From Opitutaceae bacterium (lineage in GTDB: Bacteria > Verrucomicrobiota > Verrucomicrobiia > Opitutales > Opitutaceae): DNA of 64,000 nt. Below are positions 50,665-61,422 of this stretch, piece after piece. The notes under the pieces are model-generated. The model was not told the DNA's origin, made no database searches, and saw nothing but the letters and a program-made list of their open reading frames with translations. The position numbers and the translations under genes are program-made. The stretch lies in contig JADJTK010000013.1 of the NCBI GenBank assembly GCA_016711225.1, positions 1 through 64,000 on the forward strand, read 5' to 3'. Every line of letters begins with the position of its first letter. The stretch's first letter is position 1.

Positions 50665-51284
50665 ATGAATGACGGTGCCTCGAATCTGACCATCCGCCCC
50701 TGGAAACCCGGATGTGGCGGCGGTGGTGGCGGTGCACCTGCGCGCATTCCCCCGGCTTCTTTCTGTCGTTCCTCGGGCCGCGGTTCCTGCGGGAATTCTA
50801 CTCCTCGTTCATTGTCGATCCGGTTGGTCGTGGATTTGTGGCGACCGATCCCGCCGGCCGCGTGCTCGGTGCGGTGGTGGGTCCACTTAATCCTGCCGGC
50901 TATTTTGGGCGCTTGTTGAAGCGGCGGTGGTGGGCCTTCTGTCTGGCCAGCGCCACAGCCGTGCTACGCCGGCCGACGGTGTTGCCTCGGCTCTTCCGAG
51001 CGGTGTTCTATCGAGGTGGAGGGCCGGCGGGGCCGGTGAGAGCGCTGCTCAGCTCGATCGCGGTGGATCCGGCAGCGCAGGGCGCCGGCGTGGGGCGGGT
51101 CTTGGTCCAACGCTGGAGCGAGGCCGTACGCGAGCAGGGAGTGGGCGGGTGCTTTCTGACCACCGATGCTGACGGCAATGAGGTGGTGAATGCCTTCTAC
51201 CGGCGGATGGGCTGGAAGCTGGATGCGAGCTACTCGACCCGTGAAGGGCGCCGGATGAATCGCTACGTCTTGGATTTCGGATGA
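50665..51284 (+). CDS. GNAT-family N-acetyltransferase, frameshifted
   Basis: About 206 residues. MNDGASNLTIRPWKPGDVAA is restored by one base near 50708 and FPGFFLSFLGPRFLREFYSS by removing one C from five near 50753. The acetyl-CoA loop is SIAVDPAAQGAGVGRVLVQR, and FYRRMGWKLDASY is a typical GNAT end. Placed before an initiating sugar transferase and two aminotransferases, it could acetylate an amino-sugar. Its stop overlaps the next start (ATGA). Confidence 0.78.
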
Positions 51285-51886
51285 AACGATTTTTCGATAT
51301 CGTGGCCTCCGGTATAGGCTTGGTGGTGCTGCTGCCGGTGCTGGTGCTGGTCGCATTGGCGGTCGTCGTGAATTCTGGGCTGCCGGTGTTCTTTCGCCAA
51401 ATGCGAGCGGGGAAGGGGGGGCGTGACTTTCGGCTGATGAAGTTTCGCACGATGTCCGTACTCAAGGCCGCGGAGCGGGGGACGTTTGAAGCGGGAAGTG
51501 CCCGGCGGGTGACGGCGGTGGGCCGGATTCTGCGCAAGACCAAACTGGATGAGCTGCCCCAGCTTTGGAATGTGCTCCTCGGAGACATGTCCCTGGTCGG
51601 TCCGCGGCCCGAGGTGCGGAAGTGGGTCGAGGAATACCCTGAGCGCTGGGCGTGGGGCATACCGTACGACCAGGGAATCACCGATCCGGCTTCGATCCTC
51701 TATCGCAACGAGGAGGAGTTGCTCGCGGCGTCCCCCGACCCGGAGCGGATGTATCGGGAGGAGATTCTTCCTCGCAAACTGCAGTGCTACGAGGCCTACG
51801 TTCGCGATCGCTCGTTTTGTGGCGATCTCGGGATTCTGTTTCGTACCGTTTGGGTGGTCGTAGGTTTCGAGCAACACAAAAACTAA
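51281..51886 (+). CDS. Undecaprenyl-phosphate sugar phosphotransferase (PglC/EpsL type)
   Basis: 201 residues, monotopic. One N-terminal hydrophobic re-entrant helix (GIGLVVLLPVLVLVALAVVV), then the family core FFRQMRAGKGGRDFRLMKFR and LDELPQLWNVLLGDMSLVGP-RPE. The tail TDPASILYRNEEELLAAS and PRKLQCYEAYVRDRS is typical of the EpsL-like group. It transfers the first sugar-phosphate to undecaprenyl phosphate at the inner leaflet. Intact. Partner genes suggest an acetamido-amino-sugar donor. Confidence 0.9.
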   Translation: MKRFFDIVASGIGLVVLLPVLVLVALAVVVNSGLPVFFRQMRAGKGGRDFRLMKFRTMSVLKAAERGTFEAGSARRVTAVGRILRKTKLDELPQLWNVLLGDMSLVGPRPEVRKWVEEYPERWAWGIPYDQGITDPASILYRNEEELLAASPDPERMYREEILPRKLQCYEAYVRDRSFCGDLGILFRTVWVVVGFEQHKN

Positions 51887-51968
51887 TACGTCTTCGTGTA
51901 ACGCGAAAACAGGGGCGGCCTTCCGCTACCGCGAGACGATTTGTCTGTGAACTACAATTTCTAAGATG

Positions 51969-53165
51969 ATGAAAAAATCCCTTTTCCCGCGTGGTGTGTG
52001 ACGGGCGCGAGCTGGAGCTCGTGCGCGAAGTGCTGGAAAGCGGATGGCTAACCACCGCTGGTAAAGGCGCAGGAGTTCGAGAAGCGCTTCGCCGCCGCGG
52101 TGGGGGCGCGCTTCGCCTGTGCGGTGAATTCGTGCACTGCGGCACTGCACCTCGCACTGGAAGCGTTGGGAGTCGGGCCGGGCGACAAGGTGTTTGTGCC
52201 CACCTGGACCTTCACCGCCTCGGCCGAGGTGGTACGTTATATGGGGGCGGACCCGATCCTCCTCGATGTCGAAGAGGAGACCTCGCTGCTCACTCCGGAG
52301 ATTGTCGAGGCGGCCATCCAGCGCCATCCCGAGGTGAAGGTCATTATTGTCGTCCATTTCGCCGGCCATCCCGCCGAGATGGAGCGCCCGGGTGGCGGAG
52401 GTATCGTCGAGGTTTGTCGGCGCCACGGAGTACGGATCGTCGAGGACGCCGCCCATTCTTTCCCCACCCGCCATGCCGGCCGGATGATCGGGGCTTTCGG
52501 AGACATCACCTGCTTCAGCTTTTACGCCAATAAGACGATCACCACCGGGGAAGGAGGCATGGTGACAACCGAGGATGAGGCTTTGTACCGGCGCTGCAAA
52601 ATCATGCGCCTGCATGGGATTGACCGCGATGTGTGGGCTCGCTTTACCTCCGACAAGCCGGCGTGGGAGTATGATGTAGTGGCTCCTGGCTTCAAGTATA
52701 ACATGCCCGACATCAACGCGGCAATCGGCCTGGCGCAACTGGAGCGGGCCGAGCATTTGCGGGCGGAACGTCAGCGCTGTGCGGAGCACTATTTCCGCGA
52801 ACTTGGTGAAGTCGCCTGCTTACGGTTGCCGCGAGGACGCGTGCCGATGGGCGACCATTCCTGGCACCTATTCCCTGTTGTTCTGCGGGAGAGCGCGCCG
52901 CTGGCGCGCAATCGGGTGATCGAACTGTTGGCCGCGAGGGGGATTGGCACTTCAGTCCATTACAAGCCGATCCATCGGATGACCTATTATCGCGATCGCT
53001 ACGCGCTGAAGCCGGAGGGCTATCCCAATGCCGAGCGAATTTGGCACGGGTGCTTCTCGCTGCCAATTCACTCCTGGCTGACCACCGAGGAGCTACACTA
53101 TATTACCGAGAATGCTGAAGGAAGTACTGGGCGGAGCGAAACCCGGAACGGGCCGTTTTGGCTGA
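51969..53165 (+). CDS. DegT/DnrJ/EryC1/StrS aminotransferase 1, frameshifted
   Basis: About 397 residues; PLP-dependent transamination of a keto-sugar nucleotide. MKKSLFPR then VVCDGRELELVREVLESGWL (break near 51995), KAQEFEKRFAAAVGARFACA (break near 52065), PTWTFTASAEVVRYMGADPI, and the PLP lysine in FYANKTITTGEGGMVTT. A break near 53112 leads to EMLKEVLGGAKPGTGRFG and a stop at 53165. The stop overlaps the ATG of the second aminotransferase (TGATG). Confidence 0.8.
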
Positions 53166-54331
53166 TGCAAAACCTCTCGCTGTTTCCGCAGCAACAGGCG
53201 GCCGGATCTTTCTCTCTCCGCCGCATATCGGAACGTACGAGCGGGACCTCGTGAATGAGGCCTTTGCCTCCAATTGGTTGCTCCGTCCGGGCCTCACATC
53301 GAGGCGTTCGAAGCGGAGTTGCCGCCCGGGTCGGGCGGAAATTCGCATTGGCTGTGAGCTCGGGTACAGCGGCGCTCCATTTGGCGATGCGGTGTGTCGG
53401 CCTGAAGGCAGGCGAGGAGGTGTTGGTATCGACCTTTACCTTTATTCCGAGCGCCAATCCGATCGTGTACGAAGGAGGGCGCCCGGTGTTCGTGGATAGC
53501 GAGGTGAACTCGTGGAACATGGACCCGGTGTTACTGGAACGCGCGCTTGCCACCCGCGCGGCGAAGGGGCGGCTGCCCCGAGCGGTGACTGTGGTCGATC
53601 TCTATGGGCAGTCGGCGAACTACCCCGAGATTGCTGCGATCTGCGAACGCTATGGCGTGGCACTGATCGAGGACGCAGCCGAGGCCCTCGGAGCGACCTG
53701 CGATGGTCGGCCTGCGGGCGCCTTTGGGCTGGCCGCGGCCTTCTCTTTCAACGGCAACAAGATCATCACGACCTCCGGCGGCGGCATGCTGGTGTCGGAC
53801 GACGCGGCATTCATTGCACAAGCTCGCCATCTGGCGACCCAGGCGCGTGAGCCGGTTGCGCATTACGAGCATCGAACGATTGGGTACAATTATCGCATGA
53901 GCAATGTGCTCGCCGCGCTTGGCCGCGGCCAGTTGCGCGTTCTGGATGACCGGATCGCGGCGCGGCGGCGGATCTTCGAAGCCTACCGTGCCGCTCTGGC
54001 GGACCTGCCCGGCGTGGGTTTCCGGGCCGAATCGCCGTGGGGACGCTGCAGCCGATGGCTTACGTGCCTCACGATCGACCAAGGTGTGGCGCCCACGGAC
54101 TGCGAGAAGGTTCGGCTTGCCCTGGAGAAGACCAACATCGAATCGCGGCCAGTATGGAAACCGCTACACCTCCAGCCGGTGTTCCGAGACATGGGTTGCG
54201 AGATCGTCGGCGGAGCAGTGTCGGAACGGCTGTTTGCGCAGGGACTGTGCCTGCCCTCGGGTTCATCGATGACCGAGGTCGACCAAAATCGGGTGATCGC
54301 GGTGGTGCGGAAGGCGTTTGCGGCGGGGTGA
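53165..54331 (+). CDS. DegT/DnrJ/EryC1/StrS aminotransferase 2 (EpsN/PglE-like), frameshifted
   Basis: About 388 residues. The start is MQNLSLFPQQQAAG; a break near 53207 leads to RIFLSPPHIGTYERDLVNEA, like EpsN and PglE. Breaks near 53300 and 53322 give GPHIEAFEAEL and ARVGRKFALAVSSGTAALHL. PLP lysine in FNGNKIITTSGGGMLVSDD; C-terminal ESRPVWKPLHLQPVFRDMGC. It probably makes a UDP-4-amino-sugar. With the GNAT enzyme and PglC-like transferase this resembles a bacillosamine-type route, though no dehydratase is seen here. Confidence 0.82.
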
Positions 54332-54518
54332 GCGGTGCTCGGTGTGGCCCGCTGGGCGAAGGCTAGGCCTGTGCTCAGTTCCGGGCCCATTGGACGAAGC
54401 TGATTTGGTGTCGTAGAGGGCCGGTCTGGCAGCGCGGGGTGTCCCGAGGCAACTCCTTGGCCCTTTGCGAGTCCAGAACCCGCTCGACGCCCCGGTTGGC
54501 TGTCGCAGAGTCCCTCCC

Positions 54519-56027
54519 GTGATTCCACGGTCGCCATTATCAAGCGTCAGACGGACTTCGCTCGTGGAAGGCTTCCGCCGGCGTCCCCAACAGCCCGAGC
54601 TGCACCCGCAGGAGAAGTGGGTGCTGGCTCTGGTAACCTTGCATCTGTGTTTCCTCCCGTGGGCGTTGGGGACGATGCACCTGTGGAGCCAATGTGTGAG
54701 CCTCGGCCTGGCGTTGGTCGGCTTCATCGTGGCCTTGCAGCCACCCACCTACGAGGGCCATCAAACATCCGGCGATCCGGCACGAGCCCGGCCGCTGAGG
54801 CGTCTATGGCGTTTCCCGTTCTTCTGGGCCGGGCTGTTGGTGCTGCTCTATATAGCGATCCAAGGGGGGAACCCTGCCTGGCGCTATCGCAACAATGCCA
54901 GCTATTGGTGGATGGAGCCGGTGGCGCACTTTGCGTGGCTTCCGAGTGGGATGGACGTGCCGTTTTCTCAAGCCGGCCCATGGCGGGCGCTTATCATTCA
55001 CGCCTCGCTATGGCTCGTTCTTTGCACGGTCTGGATCGGCTTCATGCGCCGGCTCACCTTTCGGCTGCTATTCACGTTCCTCGTCGTTAACGGTGTGCTG
55101 CTTGCATTGTTGGGGCTGGCGCAGCAGACCACCCACGCGACACGAGCTTTCTGGCTGGTGTCGGTAAGCACGCCGACGACGTTTGTTGCGAGCTTCATCT
55201 ACCGCAATCACGCCGGCGCCTACTTCAACCTCATTCTGGCGTTAGCCGCTGGTTTGGCTTGGTGGTACTTTGATCGCGGCAATCGGCGGATGGACAAATC
55301 GAGCCCTGCCGGTGTGTTTGCGTTCGCGGCGATCATCGTCGGCCTGATGGTGCTCTTTTCGTCTCTCGCGCGGCGCGACTCTTCTGTTGCTGGTTTTTGG
55401 AACCCTGGCGGGCGTGGCGTTTCTCTGGGCACAGATTCGGCAGCCCGCTTATGAACGCAATTGGTTCGTGATTACGGCGCTGGCCCTCCTGCTTGTCGGC
55501 TTCATCGGAGTGGGGGGCTATTCCCTGCGAGTGGAGAGTGTCCGAAAGCGTTTCGATAGCATGTGGATCGCCGCCGACGCCTCTTGGCGCAACCGGGTTG
55601 AGGCGCGCGAGGCCGCCACCGAGATGCTTGTTGCCGACCCGCTCTTCGGTTGGGGCGCGGGGTGTTTTCGTTTTGGGTTTCCCAACTACGTGTATCGACG
55701 TCCGAATATCTACTATGTTGGCACTGAGCGGCGCTCGTTCTGGGAACATGTTCATAACGACATCATCAGTATCCGATCGAGTTCGGCGCAGTCGGTACGT
55801 TCCTGCTGGCTGCGCCACTCGGCTGGCTTGGCTGGATGCTTTTGCGGAGGCGCTTCTGGGTCAATCCGCTCGCGTTGCTTGCTGTGCTCGGTGGTTCATT
55901 GACGGTCGTCCATAGCTGGGGCGAGTTCGTGTTTCAGAATCCCGCAATCCTGCTCACGTGGGCCGTCATCCTCTTGGCGGCTTCGCGATGGGCCGAGCTG
56001 GATCAGCAGCCCGGCAGTGAGCGGTAA
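54519..56027 (+). CDS. O-antigen ligase / Wzy_C family membrane protein, frameshifted
   Basis: About 500 residues, ten or more membrane helices (EKWVLALVTLHLCFLPWALG; LLFTFLVVNGVLLALLGLAQ). The large periplasmic loop has RNHAGAYFNLILALAAGLAW and GAGCFRFGFPNYVYRRPNIY, and the catalytic-region motif WEHVHNDI, typical of WaaL/Wzy_C. Breaks near 55375 and 55772. It would transfer the finished glycan to lipid A-core or another acceptor. Start uncertain; GTG 54519 precedes IPRSPLSSVRRTSL. Confidence 0.78.
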
Positions 56028-56084
56028 CCAAGGAGAAGGGCCATCAATAAGATGTGCGACTGGAGCTCTGGCAGCCCAATGGGT

Positions 56085-56250
56085 CTCTGGTGGCCATGCG
56101 CCCCGGTGCCGAAAAAGTGGTGATGCCGAGCAAAACCTATAGCGCGATGGCCGCCGGGCAGGCCGTGCTGGCGGTGTGTCCCAAGGAATCCGATTTGGCG
56201 GACCTCATTCTCGCGCATGATTGCGCGCTGGCCGCGTCGACGACGTGGAA
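56085..56250 (+). pseudogene. Fragment of a family 4 glycosyltransferase
   Basis: LVAMRPGAEKVVMPSKTYSA then GQAVLAVCPKESDLADLI matches the donor domain of the gene at 49471-50655 (LVTMRPGAEDILFPSKTYSA). Only about 55 residues remain, between the ligase and vapC. It is a remnant of a second related transferase, cut off at both ends. Confidence 0.75.
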
Positions 56251-56296
56251 ATATCAGGGGCGAATAGCCAGATCGGGTTCTGCGTCGCGCAAAACC

Positions 56297-56677
56297 TCAG
56301 CCCTTCACGTTCGCGATATAGTTGACCCCGGGCTTGCCGGCGAAATGGGTATCCTGGGTCCAGAGTGTGGCTCCGTAGGCCTTGGCCACCGCATAGACGA
56401 TACTGTCCGCCAAGGCGAGGTGCTCCTCCAGCCCGAGAGTCGCCGCTTCCAACGCCAGATTGGCATCGAGATCGATCGTCAGTCCCTGCTGCATCGCGGC
56501 CACGATCTGGAACGCCGCCTCTTCGCCCCGCTCGCGGCGGACGATTTTGGAGACTTCGTAGAGGCAGACGACGGGCACGACCAGCGCGGCGGTGTCCTCG
56601 ATGGCCGGGGCGAAATAGTTGGCGGTGAGTTCGTCGGCGAAATAGGCGAGCCAAGCCGAGGAATCGACAACGTTCAT
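56297..56677 (-). CDS. vapC: VapC-like PIN-domain toxin
   Basis: 126 residues. PIN acidic residues are placed as expected: MNVVDSSAWLAYFADE (first Asp), CLYEVSKIVRR (Glu), LALADSIVYAVAKAYG (third acidic) and LWTQDTHF (last Asp). Metal-dependent RNase, usually inhibited by VapB. No intact vapB is seen in the 77 bases to the divergent ATPase; a short frame ending next to the vapC start (KSPSFYARGRAADRE) might be an antitoxin tail. Confidence 0.85.
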   Translation of the reverse strand: MNVVDSSAWLAYFADELTANYFAPAIEDTAALVVPVVCLYEVSKIVRRERGEEAAFQIVAAMQQGLTIDLDANLALEAATLGLEEHLALADSIVYAVAKAYGATLWTQDTHFAGKPGVNYIANVKG

Positions 56678-56754
56678 TCCCGGTCGGCAGCTCGCCCTCT
56701 AGCGTAGAAGGAGGGCGATTTGACAGCGCACCACGATTGCGGATTATCCGCAGT

Positions 56755-57948
56755 ATGATTGCGCGATTGATATCAAACCGGTTAGTCACTGCTTTTCAGC
56801 AGTTTCCGGCTGTCGTGCTCACCGGGGCCCGGCAGACGGGTAAGACCACTTTGGTGCGCAGCCTCTGGCCAGCGGCTTCCTATGTGTCCCTGGACCAAAC
56901 CGAAATGGCGGCTCAGGCCGTGGAGAATCCCGATGCTTTCCTGCGCGGCCTCACGACCCCGGTCATCATCGACGAGGCGCAGTACGCCCCGGGCCTGTTT
57001 CGACAGCTCAAGGTATTGATCGATGAGGACCGTCGTCCGGGGCGCTTTCTACTCACCGGGTCGCAGACATTTCCCCTGATGCAAGGGGTGAGCGAATCGT
57101 TGGCGGGGCGTTGCGCGGTCTTGGGGTTGGACACCCTCTCGGCGGGCGAACTGAATGTGGGCGCCGAGCGCGCGGCGATCGACGCTTTGTTGTGGCGCGG
57201 CGGCTACCCGGAGCTGTGGGCGCGGTTGGAGCTTTCGCGTGAACTGTGGCTGGGGTCGTATGTATCGACCTATCTCGAGCGCGATGTGCGCAGTGCGCTG
57301 GCGGTGGGCAGCCTGCGCGACTTCGACCGGTTTCTGCGCATGGCGTCCCTGCGTTGCGGCCAGATGCTTAACTACTCGGAGTTGGCCCGCGATGTCGGCG
57401 TGGCCCCGAATACGGTCAAGGCTTGGCTTTCGGTGCTGCAGGCCAGCGGGGTGGTGTTTCTGCTGGAGCCATGGTTTCGGCAGCGAAACAAGCGCCTGAT
57501 CAAGACGCCGAAGCTGTTTTTCGCGGACACCGGGTTGTTGACGATGCTCCTGGGCTTCGGCGCGGAGGCGGACCTGCACCGGCATCCGTTGTGGGGCGCT
57601 GTATGGGAGAATTGGGTGGTCTCGGAGGTTCGGAAGGCGCTGGGTGTCGGGGCCGGCGCGCCCGGGCTGTGGGGATGGCGCACGGCGGCGGGCGAAGAGG
57701 TCGATTTGCTGGTCGAGACGGCGCCGGAGCAATTCATCGCCATCGAGTGCAAAGCGGCGGCGCAGGTGGACGGCAGTGCCGCCCGTGGCCTGATCGCGCT
57801 CCGCAGCGAGATGGGGGCCGCGGCGGTTTCCGCGGCGTACATTGCCTGCCGCACGGAGACGCCGTACCCGCTTTCCAGTGTTGGTGTGATCGCCGTGCCG
57901 GTCGGTGGCGCCGAAGGCCTGCTGGCGCGGTTGGCGGGAGCCCGCTGA
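56755..57948 (+). CDS. AAA ATPase with DUF4143 domain
   Basis: 397 residues. Walker A VVLTGARQTGKTTLVRSLW, Walker B TPVIIDEAQYAPGLF, sensor FLLTGSQTF. The C-terminal DUF4143 part has DFDRFLRMASLRCGQMLNYS and a nuclease-like strand pair WRTAAGEEVDLLVE and FIAIECKAAAQ. These proteins are widespread, mobile and of unsettled function. ATG 56755; the codon at 56737 is less likely. It is divergent from vapC; together they look like an inserted accessory block. Confidence 0.87.
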   Translation: MIARLISNRLVTAFQQFPAVVLTGARQTGKTTLVRSLWPAASYVSLDQTEMAAQAVENPDAFLRGLTTPVIIDEAQYAPGLFRQLKVLIDEDRRPGRFLLTGSQTFPLMQGVSESLAGRCAVLGLDTLSAGELNVGAERAAIDALLWRGGYPELWARLELSRELWLGSYVSTYLERDVRSALAVGSLRDFDRFLRMASLRCGQMLNYSELARDVGVAPNTVKAWLSVLQASGVVFLLEPWFRQRNKRLIKTPKLFFADTGLLTMLLGFGAEADLHRHPLWGAVWENWVVSEVRKALGVGAGAPGLWGWRTAAGEEVDLLVETAPEQFIAIECKAAAQVDGSAARGLIALRSEMGAAAVSAAYIACRTETPYPLSSVGVIAVPVGGAEGLLARLAGAR

Positions 57949-58401
57949 TCGGCTGGATCGCGCTGAGGCAACCCCACGGAAAGCGCGCGGGGGACCGCGC
58001 CCCTCTTGGAGCGCTGAACCCGGAGAGCGAAAAGAGCAGATCGACGTAGGGGCGGCGCTTGCGCCGCCTTCTCTGGAAGCCGATCGAATCGGTGTAGACG
58101 CGAGGTCTGGCCCACGGGCTGAACCGCTTTGCGGTCCAGCTACGTCCGGAAGGCGCCTGACGAGGCGGCCACTCTCTTTTCGATCCCACCCTCGCTTGCG
58201 GGCGGCGGCTTGCCCCAGAACGCGCTCCAGCAGGAGCGAGACGAGAGGCCGGGAACAGGAGAATGCTCGCGACGGTCTCCTGCTCGGTGATCTTCGGATC
58301 CTCCTGTGACCGCTGACTTAAGAGTTCTGTATTTTCCGTGGCGAACGCCCCCGACTGCCGGAACCGCCCGGCCGCAAGGTCACAGGGCGAGCTACGGTCC
58401 C
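57949..58401. other. Intergenic region with hairpin repeats
   Basis: No gene. GTAGGGGCGGCGCTTGCGCC with GCC (58046-58068) belongs to the GTAGGGGCG hairpin family; GGGCTGAACCGCTTTGCGGT with CCAGC (near 58119) is another palindrome. A stretch near 58280 is probably non-coding. Confidence 0.55.
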
Positions 58402-61148
58402 GTGGGGCCGCAGCTGAAGATTTTATCGCAGGCCGGCCGGCGGCACTGGAAGGCGCCGCTTGTTCGCCTGCTGCTGACCGGCTGGATCTTGGCTGCGCTG
58501 GCACCACTGCACGCGGAGGTCACCGTCTTCGCGCGCGGCCAGGTGCGACTGCCAGTGATTGTCGCGGCGCAGGCTGCACCGGAGGAGCGCGCGGCGGCCG
58601 AGGAGCTCGCGCGGGTGCTCGGGGCGATGTCGGGGTTCGACTGGGCGGTGCGCACGGAGGTCGGTTCCGAGGCGGGGATTTTCGTCGGGCGTACTCGGGC
58701 GGCAGCCCGGGCGTTGCCGGCCTTGCGCCCGGCGGCCGATCTGCTCCGGCCGCAGGCCAGTGAGATCGGGCCGGACGGCTTTCGTATCTGCACGCTCGGG
58801 GAACGGGTGTTTCTCGAAGGCGCCACTCCCGAGGCGACCGCCTTCGCGGTGTCGTGGCTGCTGCAGCGGCACGGCGGCGTGCGCTGGTATGCGCCTGGTG
58901 CGGTGGGCGAGGTGATCCCGCGGCGTACGGAATGGACGCTGCCCGAGCTGAGCGTGGCGCGTGAACCGGCCTACGTGTCGCGCGAGATCTCCGGCGTGGA
59001 TGGTGCGTGGGCGCGGCGCAACGGGCTGGGCTCGCGTATCGAATACAGCCACAGCCTTACCCACGTCTTCCCGCCCGAGCTGGGCCGGACCCACCCGGAA
59101 TGGTTTCCCCTCATTCAGGGCCGGCGACTCATTCCCGCGACGAAGTCCGACTTCAATTGGCAACCGGACCTGGTGCGGCCCGAGGTGGCGGATTGGGCGG
59201 CCGAGCAGGCCGTGGCGGCCTTTGGGCGTGAACCGGGGCGGGCGAGCTTTTCGCTCGGCATGAACGACAGTGTGCGCTTCGACCAGGGCGCGGCGACGCA
59301 GGCGGCGGTGACGCCGTTGCGCTACTTTCGCGGCATGCCCGACTATTCGCCGCTGGTCTTTGGTTTCATGAATCGTGCGGCGGCAGCACTCGCCCGGACG
59401 CGGACCGACAAGTACCTCGGCTGCCTGGCCTATTTCTGGTGCGAGGATACGCCGTCGTTTCCGGTGCACCCGCAGGTGATCCCGTATGTAACGACCGATC
59501 GCACGCAGTTCTACGACCCGCTCTATCGGGCGGCGGACTATGCGTTGATGGCGCGCTGGAGTCGGTCGGGCGTGCGCGCCTTCGGGCTCTGGGAGTATGC
59601 CTACGGTAGCGCGTATGTGGTGCCGCGCGTGCCGCATGCCATGTTGGCGGAGGCGGTGCGGGAGGGCTGGTGGCGCGGGGCGCGCGGGTACATGGCCGAC
59701 ACCACGCCGCACTGGGGGTTCGACGCCTACAAGATGTGGATGCTGGCGCAGCTGCTCTGGGAACCGGAGCGCACGACGGCGGAGCTGGAGGATGATTTCT
59801 TTCGTGGCTGGTACGGGCCGGCGGCGGAGCCGATGCGGCGGTTCTTCGCGCGCTGCGAGGCGTTATGGATGGCGCAGCAGGGCCCGCCGTGGTGGATCAA
59901 GTACTATCGGCAGCAGGACCAGACGCTGCTCTTCCCGCCGGAGGTGTGCCGCGAGCTGCGGGCGATGCTCACCGCCGCCGAAGCGGCGGCGAAGGTTGAA
60001 GGCGGACCATCTCTCGCTTCCACTGACGTAGAAGCTGGCGAGGCGGGCCGCGGTCCAGTGGGTCCGTGGCCGAGTAACAAGGAACAAGGGACACGTGGGG
60101 AAATTCCAAAGAGGGCCAGGGGAAGCGAACGTGGAGGCAAAGCAGCGAGCACGCTGCAGGCTCAGGGGCGCTCGCAATCGAAAATCGGCAATCCCCAATC
60201 GAAAATCGTGTGGCGCTCACGAGTCGGGCGTTTGCGGTGACGGAGGCGGCGGTGGAGTTCGATCGTGTGCGGCGGGCATTGGGGGCGGCGGCCGACACAA
60301 TCTTGGCTACCGAGCTGGCGGCACAGTTGCGGGAGTTGCAGCGCGCTCGCGTTGTGCTGGAGCTGGCGGCGCAACAGGCAGCGGTTGCGTCGGGCGAGGG
60401 TACGCCGCCGGCTATGGCCTCTGCCGATGTGGCTTTTCTGTTACGCAACGATCCAGTGCCCCGCCTGTTGGCGGCGCTGGGGCGGCGCGAGGCGACCGCG
60501 CCGCTGGCGGCCCTCACCGCGCTGAAGGGCGCAGGCGAAGCGCCGGTGGAATCGGCCGTGACGGTGCCGGCGCCGTGGCTCGACCTGGCGGCGGCCTACG
60601 CCGACGGGAGCCTGGAGACGCTCAAAAACCAGCTGGCGAACGGCGACTTTGCCCGGGCGGCGGCGGGCCGACAGGATCCCGCTTTCCTGTATCCGCTCTG
60701 GGGCGGACTGCCGGCGGGCTGGACGGTGCGCGGGATCGCCACCGAGACCGGACGGGTGGCGCTGGTCGCGCGGACGACGGAGGACGGGGGGCGGCCGGCG
60801 GGGCGGGCGCTGCGCATCGAGGGCGCGTGGGAGACCCAAGTATCAACCACGGTGGCGGCGACGCCGGGCCGGTTGCAGGTGTTGTCGGCACGGATGCGCG
60901 GGCGGAGCAGCCCGGGCGGCGATGCGGCGCTGTTCCTGGTCTTTGTTACGGCCGACGGCCGGATCACCGGCGAGTATCGCACGCAGACTTTGCCCAAGGG
61001 GGACAACGGGTGGCGGACCCAGTTGCTGGCCGCCACCGCGCCGGCGGATGCGGCCTGGGTGTCGGTGGGGGTGACGGCGCTGCGGCAGCCCGCCGGGGAC
61101 TGGCTGGAGGCGGCGGAGGTGGAGCTTCTGGGCGAAGGCAGAAGGTAG
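58402..61148 (+). pseudogene. DUF4838-type secreted protein, interrupted by a repeat
   Basis: N-terminal signal peptide (PLVRLLLTGWILAALAPLHA), then a large domain like DUF4838 proteins, which resemble glycoside hydrolases: GMNDSVRFDQGAATQAAVTP; YLGCLAYFWCEDTPSFPVHP; ARGYMADTTPHWGFDAYKMW. After ~60000 a non-coding repeat of about 200 bases intervenes, and the protein resumes in another frame at ~60215 (ALTSRAFAVTEAAVEFDRVR) through a C-terminal domain to 61148. The intact form would be about 850 residues, likely a periplasmic or surface polysaccharide-active protein. Start GTG 58402 is a guess. Confidence 0.7.
60000..60215. repeat. Intergenic-type repeat inserted in the DUF4838 gene
   Basis: Contains AGTAACAAGGAACAAGGGAC at about 60073 and ATCGAAAATCG at about 60177 and again about 21 bases later, joined by GCAATCCCCA. 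The same word family is seen in gene gaps elsewhere in the window. It shifts the frame of the surrounding gene. Exact ends are uncertain. Confidence 0.65.
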
Positions 61149-61422
61149 AGTGCAGACCGCTGAACGCTGAACGGGCAGGAGCCGGCTGCTGGTATGGGGG
61201 CCGAGGCTCCGCCCGAGCCGGTTCTGCTGCCGGCGCCGTGCCCCGTTGTAGGGGCGCCGCTTGCGACGCCTGTTAGGCGGCGGCTCGCCGGGAGGCTCGC
61301 CCTCCAGGGAACGCGAGCGGGCCGACGAATTGGAGTACCAGGATGAGCATTCTGCCTTTCGGAAGAGCTCTCGGGGAGCAATGCTCGCTACTCGCTACTC
61401 ACTACTCACTACTTTGTTTCCC
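61149..61422. other. Short repeat-rich gap before sugar transferase 2
   Basis: Holds CCGAGGCTCCGCCCGAGCC (61201), GTAGGGGCGCCGCTTGCGAC (61247) and a CTCGCTACTCACTACTCACT run near 61391. No gene. Confidence 0.55.

Noticed and set aside
60095..61276. Plus-strand frame of 393 residues in another phase
   Set aside because: Gly/Arg/Ala-rich shadow of the DUF4838 C-terminal part.
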